20,666 nucleotides of DNA. Source: CALREA01 sp041674865. Lineage in GTDB: Bacteria > Patescibacteriota > Gracilibacteria > UBA1369 > UBA12463. Numbering within the stretch: position 1 is the stretch's first letter; every line of letters starts with the position of its first letter. The notes below the pieces were generated by a model. The model was given only the letters and a program-made list of their open reading frames with translations. It did no database searches and was not told where the DNA came from. The stretch spans positions 1 to 20,666 of the forward strand of contig JBAYUX010000022.1 in assembly GCA_041674865.1 (NCBI GenBank). The letters are read 5' to 3'. Position numbers and translations under genes: made by a program. Of the stretch, positions 6,884-14,790 are shown in pieces.

Positions 6884-7219
6884 TTAATTCGCAAGAGGCG
6901 GCTGCTGCTGCTGCTGCTGCTGCTGCTGATCAACAGCAGGCTCAATCTTTGGCTCAGTAACTTTCGATTCCACAACTGTAGCAGCAGGTTTTATTTCTGT
7001 TTTTGCAGGCGCAGGAGCCACAACCGCAGGCTGTTCATCAAAGTGAAAATACGACCGAACGCTTTTTTCAGTTCCAAAAGCCACATTTTTCGTCTTACAA
7101 ATATTGCAGCTATATACATACTTGCGTCCAACTTGATGAGCATCAACAATTCGTTCGCAATCTTTGCAGTAATACACTACGCCCGTTACCTGTTCTCTAC
7201 TTCGAAATGGCATCGCCAT
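6884..7219 (-). CDS. Small zinc-ribbon protein with Ala/Pro-rich, polyglutamine tail
   Basis: A 111-aa cytoplasmic protein of unknown function. Residues about 16-42 hold YYCKDCERIVDAHQ and YSCNICKTKN, two CxxC knuckles that should bind one zinc ion. After about residue 60 the protein turns into a low-complexity tail rich in Ala, Pro, Val, Lys and Glu, ending in nine consecutive Gln encoded by nine identical CAG codons, then PPLAN. No SD sequence is seen. The start may be the ATG at 7219 or the one at 7213. It begins 9 nt after the stop of the membrane-protein gene, so the two are probably co-transcribed, although a promoter-like TTGAAC-N17-TTATAA also lies just upstream. The family is not recognised. 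A rubredoxin/ribosomal-type zinc ribbon used for nucleic-acid or protein binding is a reasonable guess only. Confidence 0.75.
   Translation of the reverse strand: MAMPFRSREQVTGVVYYCKDCERIVDAHQVGRKYVYSCNICKTKNVAFGTEKSVRSYFHFDEQPAVVAPAPAKTEIKPAATVVESKVTEPKIEPAVDQQQQQQQQQPPLAN
6902..6928 (-). repeat. (CAG)9 trinucleotide microsatellite
   Basis: Nine perfect CTG units on the plus strand, read as nine CAG (Gln) codons in the zinc-ribbon gene. Slippage here would change tail length without shifting the frame. Confidence 0.95.
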
Positions 7220-7228
7220 AGGACATGC

Positions 7229-7855
7229 TTATAATAAAGTATTTTGTTCTCGTTCAATTTCTTGAGCCTCATCTCGTTCATTACTCGTTATCGCGCTCTC
7301 AACACTTCTATGTTCACGACGCTCACCGCGCTCGTTTCGCTCACTCTCCGGCATCTTAATAAGCGGTTCGTAGTTTGATTCAATATCAACATGTGCATAT
7401 GAGCGGTGACGCTTTCGAATCATATATCCACCAAATGCTAACCCGACAACGCCAAGAAGTGCGAGAAACATTCCGATCCTCGCCTCTTTGATAGCAATAT
7501 TTACGCCAAACTTCGGATGAAAATAGACAGAGTTCGCAAGTAGCAATAAGAATCCAGAAAATCCTGCAGCCATAAGATAAAAATTTCCAATAGCAGAAAA
7601 AATACGTTCAATCTTTTCACGAGTTCCACGATTGAGAATCGTCGCAATACATGTCCCCGCAATGCCAAGCATCAAGAGACCAGCTAAATATAAAGGTCCT
7701 GTAATTCCAAGAAACATATCCCCCGTTTTGAAAGCATCGAGGTCAGAATACCAAGGAAGAAAGACGCTTAAAGCCATTAATGCAGAACCCCAGAAAGCAA
7801 ATTTCTGTTCGCTCGCAAGTGACTGAACTCGTTGAACAATGTGTCGTGTAGCCAT
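7229..7855 (-). CDS. Four-helix integral membrane protein of unknown function
   Basis: A 208-aa protein. Hydrophobic segments are at about 22-40 (FWGSALMALSVFLPWY), 47-75 (FLGITGPLYLAGLLMLGIAG), 88-110 (IGNFYLMAAGFSGFLLLLAN) and 124-146 (IGMFLALLGVVGLAFGGYMI). They are followed by a basic anchor RKRHR and a charged cytoplasmic tail rich in Glu and Arg. The ATG at 7855 is preferred over an in-frame upstream start because MATRHIVQ gives a normal short cytosolic N-terminus and the upstream start would fall into the divergent glycosyltransferase promoter. It is followed after 9 nt by the zinc-ribbon gene. No family is recognised. Confidence 0.75.
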   Translation of the reverse strand: MATRHIVQRVQSLASEQKFAFWGSALMALSVFLPWYSDLDAFKTGDMFLGITGPLYLAGLLMLGIAGTCIATILNRGTREKIERIFSAIGNFYLMAAGFSGFLLLLANSVYFHPKFGVNIAIKEARIGMFLALLGVVGLAFGGYMIRKRHRSYAHVDIESNYEPLIKMPESERNERGERREHRSVESAITSNERDEAQEIEREQNTLL

Positions 7856-7891
7856 AAATAGTGTTGAAACTACGATAACGATAGCAAACTG

Positions 7892-7900
7892 TGGTACAAT
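7892..7900 (+). promoter_or_regulatory. Extended -10 of the glycosyltransferase gene
   Basis: TGG-TACAAT ends 8 nt before the ATG at 7909, so the mRNA would start at or beside the start codon. No good -35 is seen at 17 nt, which is usual for extended -10 promoters. Confidence 0.5.
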
Positions 7901-7908
7901 GCACAAGT

Positions 7909-9012
7909 ATGATCATAGCTATTGATATTCGTGAAGCCGTCCGTCAGAAAAAAGCTGGAAAGGGCTGGTACACGCATCAAATCGTCGAGAATCTTTTGAA
8001 AGAGTATCCGGAAGATACCTTCTTGCTCTATACCGATCAGCCATATCCAGAGTGGGAACATTACCCAAATGCGCAGCAGAGATTTTTCCCACCAAGTCCG
8101 CTCAGGTGGCATTTCAAAGTGCTTAAAGATCTTAAGAAAGAAAGGCCAGATATCTATTTCGCACCATCGAGTTATATCATTCCATCATTTGCTCCGAAGT
8201 GGCTCAACGTTGTTGCGACCGTGCATGATCTCGTCGCTTGGCTTTTTGCAACGCGACATAATATGAAGGCGACTATTATTGAACGAATGACACTTCCACT
8301 CGCAGTTCGAAACATCACAAAATTCATTACCGTTTCGAAAAATACGAAGCGAGATTTGCAACACTTTTTTAGTGTGCCTTCTGAAAAAATACAGGTCATT
8401 CCGTGTGGAGCAGGTCAGCAGTTTCGCCAAATGAGCACAGAGGAAGGCGAAAAATTTCGACATGAAAAAAAGCTGCCAGAAAAATTCATTCTCGCGGTAG
8501 GAACACTCGAACCGCGAAAAAATTTCACCATATTAATCAGGGCGTTTGCCCAGCTGGTGAAAAAATATCCTGAATACTCTCTCGTAATCGTTGGTGGACG
8601 AGGTTGGTATTTTGAGAAAATTTTCGACACCGTAAGGAAACTTGAGGTGGAAGATAGCGTAAAATTTGCGGGATACGTGAACGACGAGGATTTGCCGGGA
8701 TACTACAATACGGCAGAGTGCTTGATTTTTCCGTCGCTCTACGAAGGCTTTGGAATTCCTTTATTAGAAGCGATGAAGTCGGGATGCCCCGTTATTACAT
8801 CGAATATTTCATCAATGCCAGAAGTGGTTGGAGATGCGGCGATTTTAGTAAATCCATCCTCTCCAGAAGAGCTCAGGGAAGCTATGGAAAAGATTATTAC
8901 CTCACCAGAGCTTGCGAGTGAGTTACGAGAAAAAGGGCTCAAGCAAAGCGAGAAATTCTCATGGAAAAGTTCGGCAAAAGAGTTGCATCAGCTTTTCGAA
9001 GGTCTTTTGTGA
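7909..9012 (+). CDS. Family 4 glycosyltransferase (GT-B fold)
   Basis: A 367-aa cytoplasmic or membrane-associated transferase that moves a sugar from a nucleotide-sugar donor to an acceptor, probably a lipid-linked surface glycan. The N-terminal half begins MIIAIDIREAV and has a GKGWYTHQIV loop typical of retaining GT4 enzymes, plus VVATVHDLVAW. The C-terminal donor-binding half holds VGTLEPRKNF (from about 197), FAGYVNDEDLPGYYNTAE, and the EX7E-type block FPSLYEGFGIPLLEA (about 274-288) followed by SGCPVITSN and MPEVVGDAA. The ATG at 7909 is chosen because the beta strand of the fold starts right there. An upstream in-frame codon at 7891 would place the -10 box inside the gene. The stop is TGA. 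nadK follows after 38 nt with its own promoter. The sugar and acceptor cannot be deduced. Confidence 0.9.
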   Translation: MIIAIDIREAVRQKKAGKGWYTHQIVENLLKEYPEDTFLLYTDQPYPEWEHYPNAQQRFFPPSPLRWHFKVLKDLKKERPDIYFAPSSYIIPSFAPKWLNVVATVHDLVAWLFATRHNMKATIIERMTLPLAVRNITKFITVSKNTKRDLQHFFSVPSEKIQVIPCGAGQQFRQMSTEEGEKFRHEKKLPEKFILAVGTLEPRKNFTILIRAFAQLVKKYPEYSLVIVGGRGWYFEKIFDTVRKLEVEDSVKFAGYVNDEDLPGYYNTAECLIFPSLYEGFGIPLLEAMKSGCPVITSNISSMPEVVGDAAILVNPSSPEELREAMEKIITSPELASELREKGLKQSEKFSWKSSAKELHQLFEGLL

Positions 9013-9015
9013 CCC

Positions 9016-9044
9016 TTGTCAAAAAGCCATAAAAAGGCGACAAT
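9016..9044 (+). promoter_or_regulatory. nadK promoter with leaderless spacing
   Basis: TTGTCA (9016-9021), a 17-nt spacer, and GACAAT (9039-9044). The ATG of nadK begins 6 nt later, so transcription should start about at the initiation codon. Confidence 0.6.
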
Positions 9045-9050
9045 AGGGCC

Positions 9051-9977
9051 ATGGAAAAAGTTGTTCACAAAATGCACTTCGGGAAGATAGGGATTATTTG
9101 TAAAAAAAATATCCCACAGGAGGTCGAGAAGCTTGAACAGGTTTTGAGGTTTCTTGAGAAATTTGATAGACATGTTCTTCTCGATAAGCATGCCGCTGAC
9201 GCACTTAATCTAAAGAATGCAAAAAAGAAAAATTGGAAAAAAGTAAAAGGATTTTCGAAGATAGAAATTTGCGCAGAGGTAGACATGATCGTCACGCTTG
9301 GTGGAGATGGAACCCTCTTAAAAACGGCTCGTTCTCTGAGCAAACCGGAGTCGACAGTTTTTGCCATTAACGTGGGAACCCTTGGGTTTCTGACAGAGGC
9401 AACAGTTAAAGATTTTGAGAAAAAATTAACAGCATTCTTGAAGGGAAAGTATGTCATGGACCCGCGCTCACTCCTTCACGTCACTCTCAAGAGAAAAAAT
9501 GGAACATTATTTGAATCATTGGCTCTTAACGATGCGGTCATCAATCAAGGTTCGTTCGCGCGCCTCATCAAAATGAGCGTCAAGATCGACGATCTTGACG
9601 CGGCCCTCTTCAAGGCCGACGGCCTCGTCATCGCCACACCAACAGGTTCTACAGGCCACTCTCTCTCGGCCGGCGGCCCAATCGTCCACGCTCGCGTGGG
9701 AGGTTTTGTCGTCACTCCAATCTGTCCCGCGCTTCTCTCTATGCGACCAATTATTATTCCTGACGAGCGAACCATTCACGTTCGCATCGAAACCGAGCGC
9801 CGCGAAGAACAGATTAGAATTGGCCTCACTATTGATGGTCAGAATACAATTAGTCTCGATTACGGCGACGAAGTTATTATCAAGAAAGCTCCACAGCACA
9901 TGGATCTCATTCGCGCAGTAAATAGGAACTACTACGAAGTTCTCAATGCTAAGCTCCACTGGGGTCGCGAAGGATAA
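9051..9977 (+). CDS. nadK: NAD kinase (ATP/polyphosphate-dependent)
   Basis: Phosphorylates NAD to NADP in the cytoplasm. The signature GGDGTLL is at 84-90, followed by VGTLGFLTE, the LND motif (about 159-161, LNDAVINQG) and the glycine-rich TPTGSTGHSLSAGGPIV. The last is usually TPTGSTAYSLSAGGPI, so Gly-His replaces Ala-Tyr here. The C-terminal PICPALLSMRPIIIP and TIDGQ blocks are also present. Length is 308 aa, normal. ATG at 9051 is preferred because of the promoter spacing; Met at residue 8 is an alternative. Its TAA stop is 5 nt from the stop of the convergent ppdK gene, with no terminator between. Confidence 0.95.
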   Translation: MEKVVHKMHFGKIGIICKKNIPQEVEKLEQVLRFLEKFDRHVLLDKHAADALNLKNAKKKNWKKVKGFSKIEICAEVDMIVTLGGDGTLLKTARSLSKPESTVFAINVGTLGFLTEATVKDFEKKLTAFLKGKYVMDPRSLLHVTLKRKNGTLFESLALNDAVINQGSFARLIKMSVKIDDLDAALFKADGLVIATPTGSTGHSLSAGGPIVHARVGGFVVTPICPALLSMRPIIIPDERTIHVRIETERREEQIRIGLTIDGQNTISLDYGDEVIIKKAPQHMDLIRAVNRNYYEVLNAKLHWGREG

Positions 9978-9982
9978 TCTTC

Positions 9983-12613
9983 TTACACTCCCCTTTCTTT
10001 CACTACCGCCTGAGCAGCAGCTAAGCGAGCAATTGGCGCACGGAATGGTGAACAGCTGACATAGGTCAAACCAATTTGATGGCAGAATTCTACGGATGCC
10101 GGTTCTCCTCCGTGTTCTCCACAGATACCAATTTCAATATCAGGCTTTACCCCGCGGGCACGACTCACTCCAATTTTCATAAGTTCACCAACACCTCGTC
10201 GGTCGATCGTATCGGACGGATCGCGTTCGAGCACGCCCTTATCCAAATACTCACCCATGAACTTACCCACGTCATCACGGGAAATTCCCCATGTTGTTTG
10301 AGTAAGGTCATTCGTTCCAAACGAGAAGAAGTCAGCATATTCAGCCAAATGGTCGGCCGTCAAACAGGCACGCGGAAGTTCGATCATTGATCCAATCTTA
10401 TACGCAAAGTCGATCTGGTTTGGTCCACCATTGCTACCATCGAACTCTCCGATAACTCGCATCGCCAACTCTCTCAACAATTTAAGTTCATTCGTCGAAG
10501 AGATAAGCGGCATCTCAATTTCTGGAATCACCACTACCCCCTCCTTTCGTGCCAAAATAGCCGCTTCAAGAATCGCGCGAACCTGCATCTCGTACATTTC
10601 TGGGAATGTAACCGCGAGACGACATCCACGGTGTCCAAGCATCGGATTAACCTCGTGGAGAGAGTCCGTGACCGATGAGAGCTCGTCAAACGTCATATTC
10701 ATACGAACAGCCAACTCTCGAACTTTCGCCTCATCATGAGGCATAAACTCGTGCAAAGGCGGATCGAGCAATCGAATACATACTGGATAACCATCCATAA
10801 CTTTGAAGATTCCATAGAAATCCTCTCTCTGGAATGGTTGCAATCGCTTCAACGCATCAATACGCTTTTCAGTCGTCGTGCAGAGAATCATCTCACGAAC
10901 GGTATCAATTCGGCTCTCATCGAAGAACATGTGTTCTGTTCGGCAAAGTCCAATTCCCTCAGCACCATAGTCTCGGGCAACCTGAGCATCATGCGGCGTA
11001 TCTGCATTCGTTCGAACCTGCATCGTTCGAAGTTCGTCAGCCCAGCCCATAACCGTATGGAACGCACCAGAAATAATCGGCTCAAGCATTGGCATCTCGC
11101 CAAGCATCACCTCGCCGGTCGATCCATCAAGTGTGATTACATCTCCTTCTCGAATTTCCATCCCGCCAATAATGCAGGTCTTTGTTTTTCGATCAACTTT
11201 GACATCACTACATCCAGCCACACAGCACTTTCCCATTCCACGGCAAACGACCGCAGCGTGAGAGGTCATACCGCCCATTGCTGTCAAAATTCCCTGTGCT
11301 ACATGCATACCAGCGAGATCTTCTGGAGTCGTCTCACGTCGTACAAGAATTACCTTCTCGTCTTTTCCTTCTGCCCATTCAACAGCATCTTCAGCCGTAA
11401 ATACGACTCGTCCGCATGCTGATCCTGGTGATGCAGGTAAGCCCTTGGCAATAACTTTTTTAGGAGCCGAGGGGTCAATTCGTGGGTGAAGTAACTGATT
11501 CAATGAGTTCGCATCAACCTTCAAAAGTGCCTCTTCTTTCGTCAACAATCCCTCCTCAACCAAGTCGACCGCAATTTTCACCGCAGCGTGCGCTGTCCTT
11601 TTTCCATTTCGTGTCTGGAGCATGAAGAGTCGTCGATTTTCAATCGTGAACTCGATATCCTGCATATCTTTATAGTGCTGCTCGAGTTTGTTTTTCGCAT
11701 CAAGAAGTTGCTGATAGACATCAGGCATAATCTTTCCAAGTTCTTCGATACTCTGTGGTGTTCGAATGCCCGCAACCACATCCTCACCCTGAGCATTCAT
11801 AAGAAACTCTCCGTAAAACATCTTTTCACCATTCGAAGGATTTCGAGTGAAGGCAACGCCCGTTCCAGACGTCTCACCCATATTTCCAAAGACCATAGAC
11901 TGAACGTTCACAGCTGTTCCTCGAATTGAAGAAGGTACGTGATTAATCTTTCGATACAAGATCGCACGATCATTCATCCATGACTTAAAAACCGCCTCAA
12001 TAGCGAGTCGCAACTGATCACGAGGGTTTTCTGGGAACTCGACACCTGCACGTTCTCGAACTACTTCCTTATATTGTCGTACGAGCTCACGTAAATCGTT
12101 CTCGTCCAAATCTGTATCATTTTCTACGCCCTTCGCCGCCTTCATCGCGTCCATTTTTTCTTCGAAGTGTTCGTGATCAACTCCAAGAACGACATCACCA
12201 AACATATTGACGAATCGTCGGTATGCATCATAAGAAAAACGGGCATTACCCGTTTTATGTTTAAGACCCTCAACTGTTTGATCATTAAGACCGAGATTCA
12301 AGATGGTATCCATCATGCCCGGCATAGAAATGGCAGCGCCACTTCGTACTGAGACGAGAAGTGGATCGGCGTTGTCGCCAAGTTTCTTTCCCATCTTTGC
12401 CTCGAGCTCAGCTAGTCTCTCCTCGAGCTCTGTATCGTAATTTTCTGGGTAACTCCCCTGTGACGTAACATAATTGCAAACATCGGTCGTAATCGTAAAG
12501 CCCGGAGGAACTGGCAGACCGAGATTAGTCATTTCTGCGAGATTCGCTCCCTTGCCGCCAAGAAGGTCCTTCTTATCTTTATTACCTTCTTCAAACGAAA
12601 AGATATGTTGCAT
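9983..12613 (-). CDS. ppdK: Pyruvate, phosphate dikinase
   Basis: Interconverts pyruvate, ATP and phosphate with phosphoenolpyruvate, AMP and pyrophosphate. In organisms with reduced metabolism it often serves as a PPi-linked substitute for pyruvate kinase. The N-terminal nucleotide-binding domain starts FSFEEGNKDKKDLLGGKGANLAEM. The swivelling phosphohistidine is H452 in GGMTSHAAVVCRGMGKCCVAG. The C-terminal TIM barrel holds GLCRTEHMFF, MLGHRGCRL, SFGTNDLTQTTWG and the catalytic Cys at 831 (GICGEHGGEP), the same number as in the Clostridium symbiosum enzyme. Length is 876 aa, complete. The ATG at 12613 is chosen over an upstream TTG overlapping the preceding stop because homology starts with MQHIFSFEEG. 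It lies 44 nt after the ligase-like gene and has its own promoter. Confidence 0.97.
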   Translation of the reverse strand: MQHIFSFEEGNKDKKDLLGGKGANLAEMTNLGLPVPPGFTITTDVCNYVTSQGSYPENYDTELEERLAELEAKMGKKLGDNADPLLVSVRSGAAISMPGMMDTILNLGLNDQTVEGLKHKTGNARFSYDAYRRFVNMFGDVVLGVDHEHFEEKMDAMKAAKGVENDTDLDENDLRELVRQYKEVVRERAGVEFPENPRDQLRLAIEAVFKSWMNDRAILYRKINHVPSSIRGTAVNVQSMVFGNMGETSGTGVAFTRNPSNGEKMFYGEFLMNAQGEDVVAGIRTPQSIEELGKIMPDVYQQLLDAKNKLEQHYKDMQDIEFTIENRRLFMLQTRNGKRTAHAAVKIAVDLVEEGLLTKEEALLKVDANSLNQLLHPRIDPSAPKKVIAKGLPASPGSACGRVVFTAEDAVEWAEGKDEKVILVRRETTPEDLAGMHVAQGILTAMGGMTSHAAVVCRGMGKCCVAGCSDVKVDRKTKTCIIGGMEIREGDVITLDGSTGEVMLGEMPMLEPIISGAFHTVMGWADELRTMQVRTNADTPHDAQVARDYGAEGIGLCRTEHMFFDESRIDTVREMILCTTTEKRIDALKRLQPFQREDFYGIFKVMDGYPVCIRLLDPPLHEFMPHDEAKVRELAVRMNMTFDELSSVTDSLHEVNPMLGHRGCRLAVTFPEMYEMQVRAILEAAILARKEGVVVIPEIEMPLISSTNELKLLRELAMRVIGEFDGSNGGPNQIDFAYKIGSMIELPRACLTADHLAEYADFFSFGTNDLTQTTWGISRDDVGKFMGEYLDKGVLERDPSDTIDRRGVGELMKIGVSRARGVKPDIEIGICGEHGGEPASVEFCHQIGLTYVSCSPFRAPIARLAAAQAVVKERGV

Positions 12614-12647
12614 ATAAGGAAATGGAAAAGAGGTAAAAACCGGAGAC

Positions 12648-12675
12648 AGTATAGCAATCAACGGGCCCTTTGCAA
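12648..12675 (-). promoter_or_regulatory. ppdK promoter
   Basis: TTGCAA (12675-12670), 16 nt, then TATACT (12653-12648). The -35 lies in the last codons of the upstream gene. The leader would be about 28 nt and pyrimidine-rich (TTTTTACCTCTTTTCC). Confidence 0.55.
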
Positions 12676-14634
12676 CTTTTCCTGAGCCTTAGAAATCAGC
12701 TTAAAAACATCGTCAAAAAGAGGATTCATTTTATAAAAAACTTCATAACGACTCTTGTCCCAACTACTCAGTTTCCCCTGAAGATACTGCTCGTGTTCTT
12801 TCCAATATTCAGGCGCCAGGTCTACGTATCTCTGCCAAATAGTAATCGCTCGATCATACTCTCCCCCATCAAAGAGTGCTCGGCCATAGTCCAGGTATAC
12901 ACGCAAGCTCATTGGTGCAAGCGCTATAGCATACTCAAAATCGACATACGCCTGATCGTAATTTTCGAGTTGGGTATACACCCGAGCTCGGTACCAGAAG
13001 GGTTGGTAGTCGGCCCCATTGGTGAAATCCTGAATCGCTTTCAAAGTCTCCAAATTTCCACTCGCCGCACTCGCCTCAAGTCCATATCGAGTTCTGTGCG
13101 GGGCAAGATCGTACGCGGGAGTGTATTCCCCTGCTCGAGCCAATCTATCCGCCCACCACGTTTGATACGGATACCAGTAGATAAACACACCGACCCCCAC
13201 GCTTATAAGTATGGTAGGAATGATAATAACCATGATGTTTCTCATAGAGGTCATCGAAGTCTTGATCTTGGTAACTCCCCTGTTCGTTTCGATCACTTCT
13301 CCGCTCATGACAAGTATCGCACCAATGAAGAACCACATAAGTACCATGTGAGTGACCACCTGGAATCCAAATTGCTGAGATATGGTATGCCCAACAAGGG
13401 CGCTCGCCATGGCGAGCGCCACAATATTGCGACTTCTATAAGCCAAAAAAATACTACCACCTATACAAACGACTATCGCAATAAGTCCGACTATCCCACT
13501 CTCCATCATCGTATCAAGAATGATGTTGTGGGCACGATCGGCATATGAATTGATATCCTCACTTACGAGAAGTTCCTTCGGTGTTGCGGGCGCAAAAGCA
13601 AGAGTATAGGTATCAAGTCCATATCCGAAGATGGGTCGTTCGAGAATTTTTTTCCACGTTGGTGACCAGATAACAGAACGGGACTTGAGGGACCGAGCAC
13701 TCTCCCCCGTAAGGACAAGTCGAGAGATGAGAGTTGGCGAGTCCCCTGTTCCTTGTACCTTGGCCCTTATATTTACCCCAAGAAAAAGAACACTCAAAGC
13801 GATTGGCACCAGGAGAAATCCAGCAATCCATTTTCGATGACTACCCCAAAGGCTATACACAATCCCAAAGAACAAAAACGCCGAAAGTAAGCCCAAAAAT
13901 CCACTTCGACTAAGCGTCCAGAGAAGAGCTAAGAAGGGGACTGATCCAAGAAGTAACCACAGATACCATCGACGACTCACGAGGTATTTCCAGAAAAAAA
14001 GCGGAAGGACGAGGACGATATAATCCGCTAAGTAGTTCGGTTGACCAAGGGTCGAAAAGATCCTACCCAAAAATCCATTAATAACCCACCACTGAGAAAG
14101 TGCAGGAAAAAATCGCTGAAGAACTCCATAGAGTCCGACCATGACGGCACCTACCATAGCAACTTCCAAAAGCCGTTCGATCAAATCGCGTCTCAAGGTA
14201 AGGGTCGCAAAAAAGACAACCATCAAAGCCATATATAAGAGAAATCCATGGTATCTCGGTTCCAACCCCCAAAAACTCACCGATGGAGCTATGGAGAATG
14301 CCCAGGAGAGAATAAGGCTCATGATATAACCCCCTATAACCCCAAATATAAGGAAAGGCCTACGAAGAGATATTCCAACTCGGACAAATCGATAGTAAAG
14401 GAAGGGGAGTAGGGCGGCGACCACACCAACCACAAAGAGAACCTTGACCGGCTCAAAAGTGATATACCCTCTGACATCCACAAGCAGGGGAGTAACGCCA
14501 ACTAAGAGCCCAAGAAGAGTAGATATCCCCATCGGAATACTAGCAACCTCGCCATCGGGGGAGGTGTTTTCACTTCGTTCTCGATTTTGAGAACGATTCA
14601 GCTTCAATTTTAGAATATGGAGGAGGGATTGCAC
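12658..14634 (-). CDS. O-antigen ligase/polymerase-like membrane protein (Wzy/WaaL family) with C-terminal TPRs
   Basis: A 658-aa polytopic inner-membrane protein that probably polymerises or transfers lipid-linked glycan on the outer face. About 11 to 12 hydrophobic segments run from about residue 35 to 475. The Wzy_C-type loop reads PIFGYGLDTYTLAFAPATP and then SYADRAHNIILDTMMESGIVG, where the R-AHN block holds the conserved basic residues of this family. Residues about 545-625 form tandem TPR-like helices (FWYRARVYTQLENYDQAYVDF, LRVYLDYGRALFDGGEYDRAI), a common C-terminal addition. It starts at GTG (14634); an ATG two bases upstream is out of frame. It is divergent from the winged-helix regulator and shares its regulatory region. 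Ligase and polymerase activity cannot be distinguished here. Confidence 0.85.
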   Translation of the reverse strand: MQSLLHILKLKLNRSQNRERSENTSPDGEVASIPMGISTLLGLLVGVTPLLVDVRGYITFEPVKVLFVVGVVAALLPFLYYRFVRVGISLRRPFLIFGVIGGYIMSLILSWAFSIAPSVSFWGLEPRYHGFLLYMALMVVFFATLTLRRDLIERLLEVAMVGAVMVGLYGVLQRFFPALSQWWVINGFLGRIFSTLGQPNYLADYIVLVLPLFFWKYLVSRRWYLWLLLGSVPFLALLWTLSRSGFLGLLSAFLFFGIVYSLWGSHRKWIAGFLLVPIALSVLFLGVNIRAKVQGTGDSPTLISRLVLTGESARSLKSRSVIWSPTWKKILERPIFGYGLDTYTLAFAPATPKELLVSEDINSYADRAHNIILDTMMESGIVGLIAIVVCIGGSIFLAYRSRNIVALAMASALVGHTISQQFGFQVVTHMVLMWFFIGAILVMSGEVIETNRGVTKIKTSMTSMRNIMVIIIPTILISVGVGVFIYWYPYQTWWADRLARAGEYTPAYDLAPHRTRYGLEASAASGNLETLKAIQDFTNGADYQPFWYRARVYTQLENYDQAYVDFEYAIALAPMSLRVYLDYGRALFDGGEYDRAITIWQRYVDLAPEYWKEHEQYLQGKLSSWDKSRYEVFYKMNPLFDDVFKLISKAQEKLQRAR

Positions 14635-14641
14635 ATACCTA

Positions 14642-14670
14642 TTAGTATTCTTTCCTTGCTAAGGTGTCAA
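14642..14670 (-). promoter_or_regulatory. Candidate promoter of the ligase-like gene
   Basis: A perfect TTGACA (14670-14665) lies beside the half-site array, with a weak TACTAA 17 nt downstream that would place the mRNA start at the GTG codon. AATACT at 15 nt is an alternative. Only the -35 is convincing. Confidence 0.35.
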
Positions 14671-14684
14671 TTTTAAGCAATACT

Positions 14685-14790
14685 GTTCTCAAAACTGAGT
14701 ACAAACGTACTCACTATTGAAAACGAACGTACTCAAGACAGAGTACAAATGTTCTCAAATCGTACTCAAAACTGAAAACATATGTTCTCA
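14685..14790. promoter_or_regulatory. Ten-half-site operator array with exact 11-bp period
   Basis: Seven-base half-sites begin at 14685 (GTTCTCA), 14696 (TGAGTAC), 14707 (GTACTCA), 14718 (TGAAAAC), 14729 (GTACTCA), 14740 (AGAGTAC), 14751 (GTTCTCA), 14762 (GTACTCA), 14773 (TGAAAAC) and 14784 (GTTCTCA). Every step is 11 bp. Orientation alternates except between 14751 and 14762. Pairs form palindromes such as GTTCTCAAAACTGAGTAC. The array fills the divergent gap between the ligase-like gene and the winged-helix gene, and its last half-site overlaps the winged-helix start codon. The obvious candidate binder is that winged-helix protein, acting as its own repressor and as a regulator of the ligase-like gene. 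Confidence 0.85.

Noticed and set aside
10736..11422. 228-aa open frame antisense to ppdK
   Set aside because: It is a shadow of a strongly conserved enzyme gene; the composition is not protein-like and there are no motifs.
14697..14756. Reading the operator array as LexA boxes of cyanobacterial type (GTAC-N4-GTWC)
   Set aside because: GAGTACAAACGTACTC does fit loosely, but the 11-bp lattice and the adjacent winged-helix gene give a simpler account, and no lexA gene is in the window.
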